From the NCBI GenBank assembly GCA_001778355.1, contig MFGS01000199.1, positions 1-20,001 on the forward strand: a DNA stretch of 20,001 nt, given 5' to 3'. Below are positions 7,674-14,234 of this stretch, in pieces. Both the position numbers and the translations under genes were made by a program. The notes beneath the pieces were generated by a model. It did not search any database and was not told where the DNA came from. It saw nothing but the letters and a program-made list of their open reading frames with translations. Source of the DNA: Candidatus Firestonebacteria bacterium RIFOXYA2_FULL_40_8 (lineage in GTDB: Bacteria; Oederibacteriota; D2-FULL-39-29). Within the stretch, counting starts at the first letter, position 1. Each line of letters opens with the position of its first letter.

Positions 7674-8210
7674 TTAAATTTCGGCAGGGGTGAGGGTAAT
7701 ATTGAGGTTTTGCTTGCCTTCTACTTTTATAAGCTCTTCTTTAAGTTTACCTATTGATAAACTTGTGGGTACGGTCATCTTAATCAACATGTGAAATACG
7801 GGTGTACCGGAAACAGGCGCATTTGATACCCCGGTTTCCATACTTTCTACGTTTATCTTGTTTTTATGGAGGACTCCGGTGATCTCATTAACAATTCCGG
7901 GATGGTCCATACCGAAAGCTTCAAGTTTATAAGGCAGTGAGGCCTCTTTTCTGCTTGCGGCAGGTGCTTTCGTGTCTTTCAGGAGTGTAGTAAGTGAAGC
8001 AGAACTTTCCAGAGATTTCATATCCGCTTTAACTTTTTCTATGGAAGGCAGGGCGCCGGAAAAAAGGAGAACCAGTGCGAAATCTTCGCCCAGTACCGAC
8101 ATTTTGCTGTCTTCAATATTACAACCGCGCTCCGTAAGGAACGCAGAGACCGTATTCACTATGCCCGGCTTATCCGGACCGATCGCGAGAAGCACCTTGT
8201 AAAATATCAT
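7674..8210 (-). CDS. Double ACT-domain protein, GcvR-like
   Basis: Two ACT-type domains are visible in 178 residues. The first begins YKVLLAIGPDKPGIVNTVS and includes FLTERGCNIEDSKMSVLGEDF. The second begins YKLEAFGMDHPGIVNEIT and includes NVESMETGVSNAP. The D-x-PGIV signature in each is typical of ligand-binding ACT domains. The order and length match the GcvR family (glycine cleavage system repressor, about 190 residues in E. coli), which controls gene expression through a protein partner rather than by binding DNA. No gcv gene is in this window, so the regulatory target is unknown. ATG at 8210 is chosen because a TTGATT-17-TATAAT promoter sits directly before it. The TTG at 8246 would fall within that promoter. 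No Shine-Dalgarno sequence is present, which suggests leaderless translation. Confidence 0.82.
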   Translation of the reverse strand: MIFYKVLLAIGPDKPGIVNTVSAFLTERGCNIEDSKMSVLGEDFALVLLFSGALPSIEKVKADMKSLESSASLTTLLKDTKAPAASRKEASLPYKLEAFGMDHPGIVNEITGVLHKNKINVESMETGVSNAPVSGTPVFHMLIKMTVPTSLSIGKLKEELIKVEGKQNLNITLTPAEI

Positions 8211-8217
8211 TAAATAG

Positions 8218-8246
8218 ATTATATTATATAAGATTGACAAAATCAA
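8218..8246 (-). promoter_or_regulatory. Sigma-70 type promoter of the ACT-domain gene
   Basis: On the minus strand TTGATT (8246-8241) and TATAAT (8223-8218) are separated by 17 bases. The expected transcription start, about seven bases downstream, falls at or next to the ATG at 8210. This predicts a leaderless message. An overlapping second TATAAT lies five bases further upstream. Confidence 0.7.
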
Positions 8247-8413
8247 GTACGAAGTACGAAAGAAATTTACAATTGACGATTTACGATTGACAATTTAAGG
8301 AAAGCGGAAAAAGCTCCGCTGTATTTAATAATAGTTATAAGTTGAAGCACTTTATTATATCTAACAAAGATTTTAGACGTTATGGACCTTATAGACTTTT
8401 AGACCTTATGGAC
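8245..8413 (+). repeat. Mosaic intergenic repeat, copy A
   Basis: The order is: two AAGTACG units (8245-8258); four 7-bp units of the ACRATTK type (8269-8296); a hairpin AGCGGA-AAAAGC-TCCGCT (8303-8320); an AT-rich spacer containing ATTTAATAA; and a run of 8-9 bp units of TTWTRGACC type (to 8413). The last 49 bp (8365-8413) match the reverse complement of 13501-13549 with two mismatches. The same order of parts occurs at 13501-13692 and 17339-17502. The short-unit arrays resemble the STRR repeats known from cyanobacteria in kind, not in sequence. The role is unknown. Confidence 0.8.
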
Positions 8414-8436
8414 AGTTATTTTCTTGAGGAGTATTC

Positions 8437-9357
8437 ATGAAGCACGTCGTGGTAATTGGCAGTTCTAACACCGACCTGGTCGCTAAGACGAAAAAGGCGC
8501 CTGTAGGCGGGGAAACCGTGCTGGGGGATGGCTTTTTAATGACCCAGGGTGGGAAAGGCGCGAACCAGGCGGTAGCGGCTGCGAGAGCCGGGGCAAAAGT
8601 GGTCTTTGTAGCCAAACTCGGTAAAGATGTCTTCGGTGACAAAGCGCTTTCCGGTTTTAAAAAAGAAAAAATTGTTACTAAATATATAACCAGGGATAAA
8701 ACTGCCCCCTCGGGAATAGGCCTTATTGTTACTGACGAAAACGCAGAGAACTCAATAGTCGTCGCCTCCGGAGCTAATTACAAGTTGTTTCCCTCCGATA
8801 TTAAAAAAGCTAAAAAAGAGATAAAAGACGCAGCTTGCGTGGTTTTGCAGTTGGAGACCCCGGAAAAAACCGTGGCATATTCGGTAAACCTTGCGTATAA
8901 ATATAATGTTCCTGTTATATTGAATCCGGCGCCGGCAAGAAAAATTTCAAAAGAAATATTAAAAAAGATATTCCTACTTAATCCCAATGAAAAAGAAGCC
9001 GAATTTCTTTCCGGGGTGAAAATCACGGATTTAAAATCAGTCAGGAAAGCGGCGGCAAAATTAAAAGCAAAAGGCGTAAAAAATGTCATCATTACACTGG
9101 GCAAGCGCGGAGTTTTCGCGGCAGGAAGCGGGTTCGAAATGATGGTTCCTGCTTTTAAAGTGAAAGCAATTGATACCACAGCAGCGGGGGATGCTTTCAC
9201 AGGCGGTTTTGCCTTTGCGTTCGCCAACAAAAAAGATTTCTATGAATGTATCACGTTCGGTATGGCAACAGCCGCTCTTACTGTCACAAAAAGAGGCGCT
9301 CAGGCCTCACTTCCAAACAAAAGTCAGATAGCAAAGTTCTTAAGCAGGCAAAAGTGA
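8437..9357 (+). CDS. rbsK: Ribokinase (PfkB family)
   Basis: Ribokinase phosphorylates D-ribose to ribose 5-phosphate with ATP in the cytoplasm. The 306 residues match the family length. Visible signatures are the N-terminal GSSNTDLV, the sugar-binding GGKGANQAVAAARAG, the NPAPA segment, the LLNPNEKEAEFLSG helix and the C-terminal PfkB motif DTTAAGDAFTGGF with its catalytic Asp. The start follows GAGGAG by five bases. The next gene begins within its last four bases (GTGA), so the two are translationally coupled. No ribose transporter or rbsD is nearby. A kinase for a related sugar or nucleoside cannot be excluded, but GGKGANQA favours ribokinase. Confidence 0.9.
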   Translation: MKHVVVIGSSNTDLVAKTKKAPVGGETVLGDGFLMTQGGKGANQAVAAARAGAKVVFVAKLGKDVFGDKALSGFKKEKIVTKYITRDKTAPSGIGLIVTDENAENSIVVASGANYKLFPSDIKKAKKEIKDAACVVLQLETPEKTVAYSVNLAYKYNVPVILNPAPARKISKEILKKIFLLNPNEKEAEFLSGVKITDLKSVRKAAAKLKAKGVKNVIITLGKRGVFAAGSGFEMMVPAFKVKAIDTTAAGDAFTGGFAFAFANKKDFYECITFGMATAALTVTKRGAQASLPNKSQIAKFLSRQK

Positions 9358-10148
9358 AAATATACTCCTACTCCAAACTCTCTACGTTCGAAAATTGCGC
9401 TTTCCAGTTTAAGCTAAGATATATTGAAAACATTAAAGTAGATAAAGATACTATCGAAAGGTTCCTCGGAAATATTGTGCATTACACTCTGGAGTACACT
9501 TATCTCAACAGGGAAAAACTCCTGAAGAAAGAAAACCCGAAAGAAGCGATTGTTCAACTCTTCAGACATTTCTGGGCGAAAGGTTCTGAGCATACCACTG
9601 ATTTTAAAAAGTTCGGCGGCTATAAAAGCTCGATTGTTGTCGTAAAACGCGGCCGCGGCCCTGAAGATTATAAAACGATGGGAGAAAGATGTATCGAGCG
9701 TTATTTTGATGCATACTTCCCCTTTGACCAGAATAAAGTCCTCGGTATGGAAGAAAGAATTCAGATAAAGCTCGATCCTGCAGGAGAGTACCTTCTTAAC
9801 GGCATCATAGACCGCCTTGACGAAACCCCTGCCGGAGATATAGAAATTCACGACTATAAGACAGGCGCCAACACCCCGAGCCAGGCCAAGATAGAAAAAG
9901 AAAGACAGCTTCCTCTATATCAAATCGGCATCGCCGAAAAGTTCCCCGGTAAAAAAATAACCCTGATCTGGCACTACCTGATGTCCGGCAACGAATTCCC
10001 CCTGGTCAAAACAGAAGCAGAACTGCAGGGAGTGAAATCCGAAACCATGGGCGTAATCAACGAAATAGAATCCACAAAAGATTTCTTGCCCCATAAAGGA
10101 CCGTTGTGCAACTATTGTGAGTACTTCGGAACGTATTGCGCGAAGTGA
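9354..10148 (+). CDS. PD-(D/E)XK nuclease-family protein with iron-sulfur cysteines (RecB/Cas4-like)
   Basis: The 264-residue protein has the RecB-type nuclease core in order: YSYSKLSTFENCAFQFKLRY at the N-terminus, FLGNIVHYTLEYTY (motif with His43), LLNGIIDRLDE (metal-binding Asp), IEIHDYKTG (Asp-x-Lys) and ERQLPLYQIG. Cys15 near the N-terminus and a C-terminal C-x2-C-x6-C (CNYCEYFGTYC) match the four-cysteine iron-sulfur pattern of Cas4 and AddB relatives. It probably cuts or trims DNA ends as part of repair. No CRISPR array or cas gene is near, so a Cas4 role is not indicated. GTG at 9354 is chosen because it overlaps the ribokinase stop by four bases and starts exactly at the conserved fold. 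The longer frame upstream only runs through the kinase gene. Confidence 0.85.
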   Translation: MKIYSYSKLSTFENCAFQFKLRYIENIKVDKDTIERFLGNIVHYTLEYTYLNREKLLKKENPKEAIVQLFRHFWAKGSEHTTDFKKFGGYKSSIVVVKRGRGPEDYKTMGERCIERYFDAYFPFDQNKVLGMEERIQIKLDPAGEYLLNGIIDRLDETPAGDIEIHDYKTGANTPSQAKIEKERQLPLYQIGIAEKFPGKKITLIWHYLMSGNEFPLVKTEAELQGVKSETMGVINEIESTKDFLPHKGPLCNYCEYFGTYCAK

Positions 10149-10152
10149 CTAA

Positions 10153-10263
10153 AAACTGGTGACAGTTTCCCGGAATAAGGGTGGCTGTCCCTCTTATCAT
10201 GACAATTACAAGAATAAGGATAGCCATCCATCATTTATGCGACAAATGAAATAATAATGGATG
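10153..10263 (+). other. Non-coding gap with small hairpins and a diverged direct repeat
   Basis: AAACTG-GTGA-CAGTTT (10153-10168) is a perfect stem with a GNRA-type loop. GAATAAGG followed by a GTGGCTGTCC- or ATAGCCATCC-type word occurs twice, near 10173 and 10212. CATCCAT (10225-10231) pairs with ATGGATG (10257-10263), enclosing a second inverted pair CATTT/AAATG. There is no T-run, so none of these is a clear terminator. Confidence 0.4.
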
Positions 10264-10281
10264 AAAAATAATGGAGGGTGT

Positions 10282-10926
10282 ATGGATTTGTGGTTCAGCG
10301 GAACTATTGTTTTAGTTTCTGGTGTAATATTTATTGTAGTCAGTAGCATTAAAGTAAGAAAAGTAGTAAATAGTAAAGGCTTAGATGTTGCTGCCAGTAT
10401 TTACTTTGTGCTTAATTCTATATATTTAATTGCAATAGTCGGTAAGTTTTTTGAAGAAAATACTCCAGCATTTTTAGGAGCAATGACAGGGATTTATATT
10501 TCAGTATTATTATTTATCAGAAATACCGACGAAATAGTAGATAAAACAATTTTTCCGAGTTTACGCAGGCGTGTAATCATGTGCATATTTGGTGCATTAT
10601 TAATAGTAATATCTATTATGACAAATCCTGTGTTTTACGAACACATTGCTTTTAGATATATCTGGATACTGATAGGAATGTTACTTGTTATGGAGAGTTT
10701 GTTTTCCAGTGTTAAGATTAAGTTGAGTTTTGCTTTTCTTGCAATGTCAATTGGCTTGAATTCAATACTTTATTTACATGAAATTGGAGATGCATATTCT
10801 GTAGATTTTGCATTGATATCAATATTGACACCGATAATAACAATATACTTCATATACAACTCGTACTTTCGAAAAAAAGCGGGTGCTTTTATAATAAGAG
10901 GTAATAAAGGTAACATCCATACTTAA
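10282..10926 (+). CDS. Unknown seven-helix membrane protein
   Basis: I do not recognise this 214-residue protein. About seven hydrophobic segments cover most of its length (roughly residues 5-25, 38-60, 64-85, 100-120, 125-148, 152-172, 178-200). Short charged loops such as KVRKVV and RNTDEIVDK lie between them, and the tail is basic (FRKKAGAFIIRGNKG). No kinase, receptor or transporter motif follows the membrane part. The ATG at 10282 has GGAGGG four bases upstream. An in-frame ATG at 10261 lacks such a site. The gene is visibly richer in A and T than both neighbours and lies alone between repeat-bearing gaps, which hints at separate acquisition. The layout resembles sensory 7TM modules, but that is only a shape comparison. 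Confidence 0.65.
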   Translation: MDLWFSGTIVLVSGVIFIVVSSIKVRKVVNSKGLDVAASIYFVLNSIYLIAIVGKFFEENTPAFLGAMTGIYISVLLFIRNTDEIVDKTIFPSLRRRVIMCIFGALLIVISIMTNPVFYEHIAFRYIWILIGMLLVMESLFSSVKIKLSFAFLAMSIGLNSILYLHEIGDAYSVDFALISILTPIITIYFIYNSYFRKKAGAFIIRGNKGNIHT

Positions 10927-10985
10927 AATAAATTAACGACCCTCCAAAAAAACCGGCGGGCAAAAAAGCAGCGACCAGTTTTTAC

Positions 10986-11016
10986 GTGAGTAACTTGAGT
11001 AACGTGAGTAACGTGG
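10986..11016 (+). repeat. Tandem 9-bp repeat upstream of rimO
   Basis: GTGAGTAAC (10986-10994), TTGAGTAAC (10995-11003), GTGAGTAAC (11004-11012) and a partial GTGG follow head to tail. It is of the same kind as the short-unit arrays at 8245, 13501 and 17339. Just upstream, CAAAAAAGCAGCG recalls the AAAAGC loop of those elements, but no good stem forms here. Confidence 0.7.
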
Positions 11017-11086
11017 AACATTTTTAAAAGCTTGCATAGAAGTAGAAAACTTGTTAATAGAAAAACATAAGGAGCCAAATTAAAGT

Positions 11087-12418
11087 ATGCCTACAGTTTC
11101 AGTCATCAGTCTCGGATGTGCAAAAAACCTCGTTGATACCGAAGTTATGCTCGGTTCTCTCCGAAAATCGGGGTTTGAGATTGCTAATGAACAAGGGATT
11201 GCGGATGTGATTTTGATAAATACTTGTTCGTTCCTTTCTGATTCAAGGAAAGAGGCGGGGGCTGAGATACGATTGGCGGTTAAGAATAGGAAAAAAGGGG
11301 CGGTGGTTGCGGTGGCGGGGTGTTTTGTGGGGAGCCACGGGGGAGAACTTAAGAAATTATTTCCAAAGGTGGATATTTTTCTTTCCTTCTCGGATATTCC
11401 TGAGGCGGGGAAAATTTGCCTTGCGGCTCTTTCTAAGGGTGGGAAAGTTAAAACAGAAAAGGACGATAAGACTTTTATTTATAACAGTAAAATGCCGAGA
11501 GCGCTGGCTACTCTTCCGCATTATGCTTATGTGAAGATTTCTGACGGGTGTGATAACTGTTGTGCTTATTGTCTTATTCCTTCAATAAGAGGGCATTTTA
11601 GAAGCAGAAAGATGGAAGATATCGTTGCGGAAGTGAAAACACTTGCGCTTCTTGGGGTGAAGGAGATTAACCTTATCTCCCAGGATACGACGAGGTACGG
11701 GGAAGATATATATTGTAAGCCGGAGTTGCCGAATCTTCTAAAACAGCTTTCAAAGATAAAAGGCATTGCATGGATACGCCTTCTTTATCTGTACCCCAGC
11801 AGGATAACGGATGAACTGCTGAATACTATGAGTTCCCTTGAAAAAGTAGTGCCGTATTTTGATATACCGCTTCAGCACACGGAAAGCAGGATTTTGAAAC
11901 TTATGGGAAGGTTTTACGATAAAGAAGATATAGAAGCGTTGCTATTAAAGATAAGAAAGAAAATTCCTGAGGCAGTCATACGGACAACTCTTATTGCGGG
12001 GTTCCCGGGAGAGACTAAAGAAGAATTCTTAAGTATGCTGAAGTTTTTACAGAAAAACAAGTTCGACAAACTAGGCGTGTTTGAATATTCAAGAGAGAAA
12101 GGGACCCCTGCATATTCGCTGACAGATAGTATTAATAGCTCTGAGAAAACCAGAAGAAAGAACAAGCTAATGAAAGCCCAGAAGAAGGTATCTTTGCAAT
12201 TGAACAAAGGGAAGATAGGGAGTAAAATACAAGTGTTGACCGATACTATAGAAAACAGTACGGCAACAGGCAGGAGTTTGGCTGACGCGCCGGATGTGGA
12301 CGGCAGGATCTATTATTACGTGCCGGAAAATGTGGAAGCCGGTGATATTGTGACAGTCAAAGTAAAAAAAGCACTGCCTTACGATCTGATTGGAGAAGCG
12401 GTTGGATATAAAGTTTAA
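11087..12418 (+). CDS. rimO: Ribosomal protein uS12 methylthiotransferase RimO
   Basis: RimO is a radical-SAM enzyme that adds a methylthio group to a conserved aspartate of ribosomal protein S12. The N-terminal UPF0004 domain supplies three cluster cysteines: Cys11 in SLGCAKNLVDTE, Cys47 in NTCSF and Cys79 in AGCF. The radical-SAM motif is Cys155-x3-Cys159-x2-Cys162 in SDGCDNCCAYC. Later signatures are IRLLYLYPSRI, YFDIPLQH, TTLIAGFPGE and the RimO-type GVFEYSREKGTPAY, which separates it from MiaB. A TRAM-like RNA-binding domain forms the C-terminus. The 443-residue length is normal. AAGGAG lies 12 bases before the ATG, rather far. It leads an operon with pgsA and pgpA, which overlap it. Confidence 0.95.
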   Translation: MPTVSVISLGCAKNLVDTEVMLGSLRKSGFEIANEQGIADVILINTCSFLSDSRKEAGAEIRLAVKNRKKGAVVAVAGCFVGSHGGELKKLFPKVDIFLSFSDIPEAGKICLAALSKGGKVKTEKDDKTFIYNSKMPRALATLPHYAYVKISDGCDNCCAYCLIPSIRGHFRSRKMEDIVAEVKTLALLGVKEINLISQDTTRYGEDIYCKPELPNLLKQLSKIKGIAWIRLLYLYPSRITDELLNTMSSLEKVVPYFDIPLQHTESRILKLMGRFYDKEDIEALLLKIRKKIPEAVIRTTLIAGFPGETKEEFLSMLKFLQKNKFDKLGVFEYSREKGTPAYSLTDSINSSEKTRRKNKLMKAQKKVSLQLNKGKIGSKIQVLTDTIENSTATGRSLADAPDVDGRIYYYVPENVEAGDIVTVKVKKALPYDLIGEAVGYKV

Positions 12419-13022
12419 TTATTCAAATACACTTACGATGGCAAGGATCGGTTTTATTCCTTTCTTTCTAGTCTTTCTTTTTTCCAAGATGCATTATGGT
12501 TCGACCGTGGCGCTTTTTATATTTGTTATTGCCTCGTTAACCGACTGGTATGACGGCCGCCTGGCGAGGGAAAGAAACGAAGTGACCGAGTTCGGTAAAT
12601 TTCTGGACCCCATCGCGGATAAACTTCTTGTCTTTTCAGCTTTTATTTCTTTTGTACAGCTGGAGCTTGTTCCTACCTGGATGATAATTGTCATGATAGG
12701 ACGGGAGTTTTTGATAACTTCGCTTCGCATGGTAGCCATCTCAAATGGGCACCATGTGCTTCCGGCGGAACAATCCGGTAAGCACAAAACTGCCTGGCAT
12801 ATCGCCACAATAATCACGATACTTGTAATTATATCCTCGCAGAAAATATTTGACTGGAGAGTTGTTCTTGAAAGCAGCGGAGATGCCGGTATGCATTTGT
12901 CAGCATTTATTAAAACTATACCCTATATAATGACCGTCATTTGTGCTTTCTACTCCATATATTCGGCGTATGATTTTATAAATAAGAACCGGGGGCATTT
13001 CTTTGAAAAACCTGCTCGTTAA
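12402..13022 (+). CDS. pgsA: CDP-diacylglycerol-glycerol-3-phosphate 3-phosphatidyltransferase
   Basis: PgsA is a membrane enzyme making phosphatidylglycerol phosphate from CDP-diacylglycerol and glycerol 3-phosphate. The CDP-alcohol phosphotransferase motif D-G-x2-A-R-x8-G-x3-D-x3-D is complete in DGRLARERNEVTEF followed by GKFLDPIAD. Several hydrophobic segments surround it, and the N-terminal NTLTMARIGFIP matches the usual N-x-L-T-x-x-R-I start. TTG at 12402 is chosen because GGAG stands six bases before it and the protein then begins at the family's normal position. A TTG at 12390 and an ATG at 12438 are less suitable. It overlaps the rimO end by 17 bases and the pgpA start by 20, so translation is probably coupled. 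Confidence 0.92.
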   Translation: MDIKFNYSNTLTMARIGFIPFFLVFLFSKMHYGSTVALFIFVIASLTDWYDGRLARERNEVTEFGKFLDPIADKLLVFSAFISFVQLELVPTWMIIVMIGREFLITSLRMVAISNGHHVLPAEQSGKHKTAWHIATIITILVIISSQKIFDWRVVLESSGDAGMHLSAFIKTIPYIMTVICAFYSIYSAYDFINKNRGHFFEKPAR

Positions 13023-13455
13023 AATATTCGCTTCCGGATTTGGTACAGGTTATTCTCCTTTTGCCAGCGGAACCGTCGGAACTCTGGTCGGGGTTGCTAT
13101 CTATTATTTCCTGCCTGTTAAATACGTTATACTTGTCGCCGTCATTATTTTCATTTTTGGCGTCTACATATCCACAGCAGCAGAGAAGATTTACAAGAAA
13201 AAGGATTCCGGTAAGATTGTTATAGATGAAATAGCCGGCTATCTTTTCTCCATGGCCTTTTTACCCAAGAGTATGTATTTCGCTGTCGCAGGGTTCTTCT
13301 TCTTCCGTTTATATGATGTCTGGAAACCCTCCCCCGCAAGAGAATCCCAGGACTTGAAAGGCGGTTGGGGCGTAATGACCGATGACCTCATCGCAGGAAT
13401 CTACACGAATGTGACGTTGTGGATTTGCGTTCTTATCATCAAGTTCATAGTCTAG
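13003..13455 (+). CDS. pgpA: Phosphatidylglycerophosphatase A
   Basis: PgpA removes the phosphate from phosphatidylglycerol phosphate, the step directly after PgsA, giving phosphatidylglycerol. Family signatures are FGTGYSPFASGTVGTL near the N-terminus, KIVIDEIAGYL, FFRLYDVWKPSPARE and GGWGVMTDDLIAGI, which hold the acidic residues of the active site. The usual APGT is ASGT here. The 150 residues with hydrophobic segments are of normal size. The start is a TTG with GGGGG seven bases upstream, inside the pgsA reading frame. Having both successive enzymes overlapped in one operon supports both assignments. No terminator was found after it; the gap that follows holds a mosaic repeat. Confidence 0.93.
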   Translation: MKNLLVKIFASGFGTGYSPFASGTVGTLVGVAIYYFLPVKYVILVAVIIFIFGVYISTAAEKIYKKKDSGKIVIDEIAGYLFSMAFLPKSMYFAVAGFFFFRLYDVWKPSPARESQDLKGGWGVMTDDLIAGIYTNVTLWICVLIIKFIV

Positions 13456-13500
13456 AAAATAAGTGGTTTTTCGAGTGCAGAGTAGTTTAAGCTGCTTGCC

Positions 13501-13692
13501 GTCCATAAGGTCTAAAAGTCCGTAAGGTCCATAACGTCTAAAATCTTTGATGGATATTTATTATAGATTATCATTTCGGAGTTTTTATTATATTTGGCAG
13601 GGCTTTTGCTGCCTACATTAAATCGTCAATTGTCATTCGTCAATCGTCAATTCTATTTTACCAAGCATCTAAGCCTCTAACCATCCAAGCAT
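13501..13692 (-). repeat. Mosaic intergenic repeat, copy B (inverted relative to copy A)
   Basis: Read on the minus strand it has four 8-bp units of ATGSTTRG type (13692-13661), four 7-bp units of GACRATT type (13652-13621), ATTTAATG, a hairpin GGCAG-C-AAAAGC-C-CTGCC (13613-13596), an AT-rich spacer and the 49-bp block of 8-9 bp units (13549-13501) shared with 8365-8413. One end abuts the stop codon of the metallophosphoesterase gene. It fills the convergent gap 13456-13691, which shows no gene. Confidence 0.8.
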
Positions 13693-14234
13693 CATAATTT
13701 CAGGAGTACTGTTTCTACCAATACTTTTCCGTCCAGATCCATGACTTTTCCTGTTGCTTTTTTTTCTGACAGTTCCAGCAATCCGAAGGTCATTGTCTGG
13801 CATCTGTTATCGCCGGCTTTTAAACTGCCGGGGTTTAAAAAGAGGGAGTCGCCTTTTATTGTGGCTTCATAAAGGTGGGTGTGTCCGTAAAGATAAATAT
13901 CTGCCTGATTTTCAATTGCAACTTTACGCGGGTCTATATCTCCCGGAAGGTCCTGGTCTTCACACCTGTCGGAGTGGGTTAAAAATATATTAAAACCGTT
14001 GATTTCCGTAAAAAACCTGTTGGGCACCTCCGGATTTTTATACTCCGGTTCGTAAAGTCCGGGAACGCGGAGAACTTCGTTTGAATATTCAAAAAGAGTT
14101 TCCCCGTCTTTGTAAGAATCCCCGAGATGAATTAGAATAGCTGCGCCCAGAGCTTTTGCGGTTTCTGCAGCCTGCCGGAGTCCGTCAAGGTTTCTGTGGG
14201 TGTCCGAAAAAACACCTATTAGCGTTTTGTGCAT
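13692..14234 (-). CDS. YfcE/MJ0936-family metallophosphoesterase
   Basis: The 180-residue protein has the calcineurin-like phosphoesterase fold of the YfcE/MJ0936 family, small enzymes that hydrolyse phosphodiesters with a two-metal centre. Metal-binding motifs seen are FSDTH (Asp11, His13), HLGD (Asp39), FLTHSD, YGHTH and NPGS. The usual G-N-H/x-D/E motif after the first beta-alpha unit is replaced by VPGLYEPEY, so the central Asn ligand is absent or displaced. The physiological substrate is unknown. The start is uncertain: ATG at 14234 begins at the conserved strand and is used here, while ATG at 14255 would add seven residues. Neither has a Shine-Dalgarno site. It overlaps the end of the transporter gene by 16 bases, so it probably depends on coupled translation. 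Confidence 0.83.
   Translation of the reverse strand: MHKTLIGVFSDTHRNLDGLRQAAETAKALGAAILIHLGDSYKDGETLFEYSNEVLRVPGLYEPEYKNPEVPNRFFTEINGFNIFLTHSDRCEDQDLPGDIDPRKVAIENQADIYLYGHTHLYEATIKGDSLFLNPGSLKAGDNRCQTMTFGLLELSEKKATGKVMDLDGKVLVETVLLKL

Noticed and set aside
8269..8296. Short tandem units as a CRISPR array
   Set aside because: Units are 7-9 bp, have no spacers, and no cas genes are near.
9246..9353. N-terminal extension of the nuclease frame
   Set aside because: It lies wholly inside the ribokinase gene in another frame, and the conserved fold begins at the GTG at 9354.
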